From the NCBI GenBank assembly GCA_024400565.1, contig JAKSMQ010000019.1:1-35047 (forward strand): a stretch of 35,047 nucleotides of DNA, given 5' to 3'. This DNA is from Bacteroidales bacterium. GTDB taxonomy: Bacteria > Bacteroidota > Bacteroidia > Bacteroidales > P3. Of this stretch, positions 30,774-35,047 are shown in pieces (within the stretch, counting starts at the first letter, position 1; each line of letters begins with the position of its first letter). Made by a program: the position numbers and the translations under genes. Under the pieces are notes generated by a model. The model worked only from the letters and a program-made list of their open reading frames with translations, did not search any database and was not told where the DNA came from.

Positions 30774-32051
30774 ATGACACCTTTAGCCGAACTGCTACGC
30801 CCTACTTCGCTCGACAATTATATCGGGCAACAACATTTAGTTGGGCCTGGTGCTGTGCTTCGAACGTTGATAGAGAGCGGACGAATCCCTTCAATGATAT
30901 TTTGGGGACCTCCAGGCATTGGTAAGACTACTCTTGCAATGATTATCTCGCAGACTCTAAATCGTCCATTCCATACGCTTAGTGCTATTAGTAGTGGCGT
31001 AAAGGATGTTCGGCAGGTAATAGATGATGCTCAGAAGGAAGAAGGTGCCATTCTTTTCATTGATGAGATTCATCGGTTTAACAAGAGTCAGCAAGACTCT
31101 TTGCTTGGGGCAGTAGAGAAAGGTATCATTACACTTATAGGTGCAACTACAGAGAATCCTTCTTTCGAGGTAATATCCGCCTTGCTCTCTCGTTGCCAGG
31201 TCTATGTGTTGAAGGATTTTGGAGAAGAGGAGATGCGTCAGTTATTGAATAGTGCAGTCTCTTATTATGCTACCCAAAATATTAAGGTTAACCTTAAAGA
31301 GACGGAAGCCCTAATGCGAATAAGTGGTGGAGATGCACGCAAACTACTCAATGCTTTAGAGTTGGTAGTCAACAAAGAAATCGGTTTTAATCGCGACATC
31401 AAGAAATCTTTTGAAATAGATATAACCAACGAAAAGGCTACTTATGTCATTCAGCAGAATTTGGCCTTTTACGACCGTCAGGGCGAGATGCATTATGACA
31501 TCATCTCGGCTTTTATCAAGAGTATGCGAGGTAGCGATCCCAATGCAGCTGTATATTGGCTGGCACGTATGATAGAGGGAGGAGAGGATCCTGTCTTTAT
31601 AGCTCGGCGAATGCTTATCTTTGCATCCGAAGATATCAGCAACGCCAATCCTAATGCCCTTTTGCTTGCTAATGCCTGTTTCGAGGCTGTTACCAAATTA
31701 GGCTATCCAGAGTGTCGCATCACATTGTCCCAATGTGCAGTCTATCTTGCCAACTCGGCTAAGAGTAACAGTACCTACATGGCACTCAAGAATGCGCAGG
31801 CTGTAATCCGTCAGACAGGAGATTTGCCCGTGCCCCTTCATATTCGCAACGCTCCTACCAAACTGATGGGAGACTTAGGCTATGGCGATGGTTACAAATA
31901 TGCCCATCAATACGAGGGTAATTTTGTAGACCTTGAGTTCTTGCCCGAAGCTATTAGTGGCACTCGCTTTTATGAACCAGGCAACAATCCGGCTGAGTTG
32001 AAAACACGCGAAGTGATGAAACAACGCTGGAAAGAGAAATACGGCTATTGA
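30774..32051 (+). CDS. rarA: Replication-associated recombination protein A (AAA+ ATPase)
   Basis: 425 residues of the RarA/MgsA/WRNIP1 family. LAELLRPTSLDNYIGQQHLV is the family start. Walker A is GPPGIGKTT (45-53) and Walker B is LFIDEIHRFN (about residue 94). IGATTENPSFEVISALLSR carries sensor 1 and the arginine finger. The C-terminal tetramerisation region includes SAFIKSMRGSDPNAAVYWLARM and PLHIRNAPTKLM. The protein acts at stalled replication forks and binds SSB. It stands after the queA terminator, so it should have its own promoter, though no exact consensus was found in the 46 nt before the ATG. Confidence 0.97.
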   Translation: MTPLAELLRPTSLDNYIGQQHLVGPGAVLRTLIESGRIPSMIFWGPPGIGKTTLAMIISQTLNRPFHTLSAISSGVKDVRQVIDDAQKEEGAILFIDEIHRFNKSQQDSLLGAVEKGIITLIGATTENPSFEVISALLSRCQVYVLKDFGEEEMRQLLNSAVSYYATQNIKVNLKETEALMRISGGDARKLLNALELVVNKEIGFNRDIKKSFEIDITNEKATYVIQQNLAFYDRQGEMHYDIISAFIKSMRGSDPNAAVYWLARMIEGGEDPVFIARRMLIFASEDISNANPNALLLANACFEAVTKLGYPECRITLSQCAVYLANSAKSNSTYMALKNAQAVIRQTGDLPVPLHIRNAPTKLMGDLGYGDGYKYAHQYEGNFVDLEFLPEAISGTRFYEPGNNPAELKTREVMKQRWKEKYGY

Positions 32052-32106
32052 TTCTATATTCCCTACACCCAATAAACAAAAATAGATTATCATCAAATCC
32101 TAGTAT

Positions 32107-34026
32107 ATGTCCGACGCACTTCTTACTGTAGAAAATCTCACTAAGTCTTATGGCGATAAGTTGCTTTTTGAAAACATCTCCTTTGGAATCAATGCCGGTC
32201 AGAAGATGGCTCTTATTGCCCGTAATGGATATGGTAAGAGTACGCTTTTGGATATTCTAACAGGTAAAGTGCTTCAGGACTCGGGTCGTGTTACCTTTAG
32301 TGGCGACATAAAAATGGCTTATCTTCCTCAGAATCCCGAAATCCATTCTGGTCAGAGTATCCGCGATTTCGTATTTGCTTCAGACAATCAGTATATGAGA
32401 CTAATTTCACGATATGAGGAAGCTTTGCTCAAAGCTTCTCTCAACGAGGGTGCTGATGCAGACGAACTTACACGACTTACCAACGAAATGGATGTTCTAA
32501 ATGCGTGGGAGTATGAAAATAGGGTAAAGGAAGTCTTGAGTCGTTTGGATATAAAGGATCTCGACAAGTCTGTTTCAATTCTTAGCGGTGGCGAACAGAA
32601 GAAAGTCGCCCTTGCAAGAACCCTTATTGACGATGTAAATTTCCTTATCCTTGATGAGCCTACCAACCACCTAGATATCTCCATGATAGAGTGGTTGGAG
32701 GAATTTCTTTCGAAACAGAGACTAGCCATTCTAATGGTGACTCATGATCGTTATTTCCTCGATAATGTGTGTCACGATATTATAGAGATTGACAATAGTG
32801 TGCTCTATCACTATCGTCCCTACAATCCCACTATTCCTCCCTACGACTATTATCTCGAAAAGCGGCTTGAACGTCTGGCAAACGAGAAGGCTGAGGTAGA
32901 GAAAGCCAAGAGCCTTTATCGAACAGAACTTGAGTGGATGCGTCGTATGCCACAAGCACGTGGCACTAAGGCTCGAGCCCGTATTGATGCCTTCTATGAG
33001 TTAGAACAGAAGGCTCATGTCCGTTTCGATGAGAAGAAACCCGAACTGACAGTAAAGACCGAACGCATAGGCGGTAAGATTCTCGAGATGTACAATGTTA
33101 GCAAGGCCTACGACAATCGAAGTATGGTAGACGATTTCAGTTATATGTTCAAGAAAGGAGAGAAGATTGGTATTGTCGGGCCTAATGGCATAGGCAAAAG
33201 CACCTTCCTTAAACTTCTTACCGAGCAGTTACGACCAGATTCCGGAAAGGTTATTGTGGGGCAGACTATTCAGTTTGGGTATTATAGTCAAGAGGGTTTA
33301 AAGGCCAAAGATGACATGCGCGTAATAGAGATTATCAAGGAAGTGGCCGACAACATACAGTTAGAGGGAGGAAAAGAGATGTCGGCCCATCAGTTTCTTA
33401 CTTATTTCGGTTTTGATGGCGCAACTCAATTCAACTATTTCGGCAATCTCTCGGGTGGAGAACGGCGCAGGCTCTACCTGCTTACCATACTGATGGCTAA
33501 TCCCAATTTCCTTATTCTTGATGAGCCTACCAACGACCTGGATATCTATACGCTCGAGATACTAGAAAAATTCCTCAAAGGATATAAGGGCTGCCTCCTT
33601 ATTGTTAGTCATGATCGTAGCTTTATGGACAATCTGGTTGATCATATCTTTGTCTTTGAGGGTGAGGGTAAAATTCGCGACTATCATAGTAATTATTCAG
33701 ATTATCTGCAAGAGAAACAACGTCGCCTTAAGGCAGAACAGAAAGCCAAAAGCGAGATTAGAAATGAACAGTACCAGACATCCCAACGAGAGAAAGCCCA
33801 ATCTGCCAAACCTAAAGCATCCTATAAGCAGAAGCAAGAATATGAACAGTTGGGAAAGGATATAGAGTCGTTAACCTCCGAGAAATCCCAATTAGAAACG
33901 ATGTTGAGTAGTGGAGAAGAGACCGATGTCAATAAACTTACCCAAGCATCTCAGCGCATAGGTGAGATTATGGCCATGCTCGACGAAAAAGAGATGCGTT
34001 GGCTCGAACTCGACGAGTTGATGTGA
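32107..34026 (+). CDS. ABC-F family ATPase (Uup/EttA-like)
   Basis: 639 residues with two ABC domains and no membrane segments. First domain: ARNGYGKST (38-46, with Ala replacing the usual first Gly of the P-loop), LSGGEQKKVALAR, LILDEPTNHLD. Second: GPNGIGKST, LSGGERRRLYLLT, LILDEPTNDLD. Both Walker B sites are followed by the switch His in VTHDR and VSHDR. The linker between the domains carries the charged P-site-tRNA-interaction segment (RMPQARGTKARARIDAFYEL). A C-terminal coiled coil (about residues 540-630) is Uup-like. ABC-F proteins act on the ribosome or, for Uup, in DNA and translation stress. An antibiotic-resistance role is less likely because of the housekeeping context. Confidence 0.94.
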   Translation: MSDALLTVENLTKSYGDKLLFENISFGINAGQKMALIARNGYGKSTLLDILTGKVLQDSGRVTFSGDIKMAYLPQNPEIHSGQSIRDFVFASDNQYMRLISRYEEALLKASLNEGADADELTRLTNEMDVLNAWEYENRVKEVLSRLDIKDLDKSVSILSGGEQKKVALARTLIDDVNFLILDEPTNHLDISMIEWLEEFLSKQRLAILMVTHDRYFLDNVCHDIIEIDNSVLYHYRPYNPTIPPYDYYLEKRLERLANEKAEVEKAKSLYRTELEWMRRMPQARGTKARARIDAFYELEQKAHVRFDEKKPELTVKTERIGGKILEMYNVSKAYDNRSMVDDFSYMFKKGEKIGIVGPNGIGKSTFLKLLTEQLRPDSGKVIVGQTIQFGYYSQEGLKAKDDMRVIEIIKEVADNIQLEGGKEMSAHQFLTYFGFDGATQFNYFGNLSGGERRRLYLLTILMANPNFLILDEPTNDLDIYTLEILEKFLKGYKGCLLIVSHDRSFMDNLVDHIFVFEGEGKIRDYHSNYSDYLQEKQRRLKAEQKAKSEIRNEQYQTSQREKAQSAKPKASYKQKQEYEQLGKDIESLTSEKSQLETMLSSGEETDVNKLTQASQRIGEIMAMLDEKEMRWLELDELM

Positions 34027-34333
34027 TGCAGAGTCTAGAGTACTATTTGGTAGATGAGCGGAGAATGACTGAACGACGGTGTTTTGTGATAGAACTCAGT
34101 AAAAGTACCTCACTTTGGGAGAGGACCTGCATAAGAGAAAGATAACCCTCAATAATCCAGTCGTTCATAAAAGACGGGTTTTATATTTTTATTACATTCT
34201 TTTTGATTTTATGAGTGAAAATACATCGCGTGTAGGCTCAGTAGTGTAATGATTTAGATAGAAATTATTGGTGTCTGCTAAATGGTTTTAAGTCCTTGTT
34301 TTTACCATTATTAGACATATACAAGCCCTATAG
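34027..34333. other. Intergenic region without recognised gene
   Basis: About 300 bp of A+T-rich sequence between the ABC-F gene and the stop codon of the convergent minus-strand frame. Apart from the weak terminator at 34157-34190, I see no RNA gene, repeat or exact promoter box. Confidence 0.6.
34157..34190 (+). terminator. Weak terminator after the ABC-F gene
   Basis: CCAGTC pairs with GACGGG apart from one mismatch, around a 10-nt loop, and is followed by a T-rich run (TTTTATATTTTTATT). It lies about 130 nt past the ABC-F stop codon. Confidence 0.4.
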
Positions 34334-34930
34334 TCAAGTAAATATAATGGATGTTTGGGAAAATAACGCATTAAGTTTTAGGAATGAAAGTTTAGCAGAC
34401 ATTAAAAATTCGAAATACAAGTTTGTGAAAGACTCAAACAAGAATAGAAGAAACGAAAGAGGGAGGGGGGTAAGTTCTCCCCCTTTTGTTTTGTCTGTGT
34501 CATAACCACCGCAACTACCACAGGTAGGAGCATAAGCCTTGATGCCGCTGTCATTAAGAATGTCAGCACCTAGGTGTAGAAGGCCAGCTGCCACGGTTGC
34601 CTTCAAGACTGCAACGCTGGAGGTCGAAGCGGCAGCATTCTTGGAGGCATCCACGTCGACACCATTGGTGCCGTTGCTGGTGTCGTACATGCTCAGCTTG
34701 ACAGGCTGGTTGAAGTTGCCCTTGTTGGTGCCCTGGATGTTGATAGTTACCTCACCGACAGACTGGGCGTTTGGGTTGGAAAGAATGCTCTCGAAAGCAT
34801 CTTCGAGACTCTTGCCGAAGCATTTCTTTCTTTTTTCGGACACAATGTATCCGTCTTTGGTTTGGCGGTAAGTGTAGTTGCCTACCGAGCCTGAGATTGA
34901 ACAGGGAGCAGTTCCGTTAATTTTACCCAT
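34334..34930 (-). CDS. Unrecognised protein with doubtful C-terminus
   Basis: The frame encodes 198 residues. The start MGKINGTAPCSISGSVGNYT is of the 'GxxSGxvGN.tyRq' kind seen at the N-terminus of some Bacteroidetes hypothetical proteins, a weak resemblance from memory. The middle is rich in Asn, Ser, Thr and Ala (GVDVDASKNAAASTSS), with a hydrophobic stretch AVLKATVAAGLLHLGADIL and a CGSC pair near residue 137. The last 50 or so residues come from A+T-rich DNA, pass through a terminator-like hairpin at 34466-34487 and look like translated non-coding sequence. A six-base G run at 34465-34470 lies exactly there; gaining one base would end the protein after about ten more codons. The first 145 residues are likely genuine. 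Confidence 0.55.
   Translation of the reverse strand: MGKINGTAPCSISGSVGNYTYRQTKDGYIVSEKRKKCFGKSLEDAFESILSNPNAQSVGEVTINIQGTNKGNFNQPVKLSMYDTSNGTNGVDVDASKNAAASTSSVAVLKATVAAGLLHLGADILNDSGIKAYAPTCGSCGGYDTDKTKGGELTPLPLSFLLFLFESFTNLYFEFLMSAKLSFLKLNALFSQTSIIFT
34466..34487 (+). terminator. Terminator-like hairpin inside the convergent reading frame
   Basis: GGGGG (34466-34470) pairs with CCCCC (34479-34483) around an 8-nt loop, followed on the plus strand by TTTTGTTTTG. On the minus strand the trailing sequence is pyrimidine-rich but has a poorer T tract. Confidence 0.5.
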
Positions 34931-35028
34931 GATGAAAAAGTTTTAAAAGTGAAACAAAAAAATATTTAGATCAGAACTGATTTCGTTGTGGTGGGCCTAT
35001 GTCTATATGCTTTCTTTAGCCCCGGGGG

Positions 35029-35047
35029 TAAAGGCACCCTAAAGGCA
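35029..35047. repeat. Two TAAAGGCA copies at 11-bp spacing, cut by window end
   Basis: TAAAGGCA occurs at 35029-35036 and 35040-35047, exactly 11 bp apart, at the window edge. It could be the start of a tandem array; two copies alone are weak evidence. Confidence 0.35.

Noticed and set aside
32107-34026. Antibiotic-resistance ABC-F protein
   Set aside because: The Uup-like C-terminal coiled coil and the housekeeping neighbours fit a core ABC-F protein better; no mobile-element context is present.
34347-34505. Plus-strand open frame of 52 codons opposite the tail of the minus-strand protein
   Set aside because: It is hydrophilic and protein-like at first, but its end runs through the terminator-like hairpin, it has no recognised family and no exact promoter box.

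Overview
The window is chromosomal DNA from a Gram-negative anaerobe of the Bacteroidetes, most likely order Bacteroidales (Prevotella/Bacteroides-like; the genus cannot be fixed from sequence alone). Support: several promoters match the Bacteroidetes pattern (-33 TTTG, -7 TAnnTTTG), Shine-Dalgarno sites are generally absent, and the gene order ftsX - DUF3098 - uppP - truB - queA is typical of that phylum. No tRNA, rRNA, CRISPR array, transposase or phage module was found.

Layout. (1) 137-1588, minus strand: a tRNA-dihydrouridine synthase and a CvpA-family membrane protein. (2) 1647-16476, plus strand: one long exopolysaccharide locus. After a leader of about 230 nt with two hairpins come a WecG/TagA/CpsF glycosyltransferase, a Wza-like outer-membrane lipoprotein, a Wzc-like chain-length tyrosine kinase with a Gly-Tyr repeat tail, two tandem OmpA-like beta-barrel proteins, three GT4 glycosyltransferases, a Wzy-like polymerase, two GT-A glycosyltransferases and a YdcF/ElyC-type DUF218 protein. 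No Wzx flippase, initiating phosphoglycosyltransferase or sugar-nucleotide gene is present, so part of the pathway must lie elsewhere. (3) 16546-18308: yebC with a strong terminator, then two small convergent lipoproteins. (4) 18402-20459, minus: a FeoB-like ferrous iron transporter whose membrane core looks intact but whose GTPase domain is degenerate. (5) 20649-20799: an intergenic array of 11-bp units in two opposed arms. (6) 20860-22533, minus: 3-hydroxyacyl-CoA dehydrogenase and crotonase, transcribed from a symmetric divergent promoter shared with a lipoprotein. (7) 22639-25204, plus: that lipoprotein, hydG and elbB. (8) 25338-34026, plus: housekeeping genes dnaN, ftsX, DUF3098, uppP, truB, queA, rarA and an ABC-F ATPase. 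(9) 34334-34930, minus: an unrecognised protein whose reading frame runs past a terminator-like hairpin.

How the parts work together. Region 2 should build glycan repeat units on a lipid carrier (six glycosyltransferases), polymerise them (Wzy-like) and export them through the Wzc/Wza conduit. The paired OmpA-like proteins are the unusual component and may brace or complete the outer-membrane exit. UppP, in the housekeeping block, recycles the undecaprenyl carrier such a pathway uses. The crotonase/dehydrogenase pair and hydG fit a fermentative, hydrogen-metabolising anaerobe.

The most interesting observations are the FeoB with a degenerate G domain, the opposed 11-bp repeat array beside it, the OmpA pair inside the polysaccharide operon, and the palindrome joining the divergent promoters at 22581-22597.
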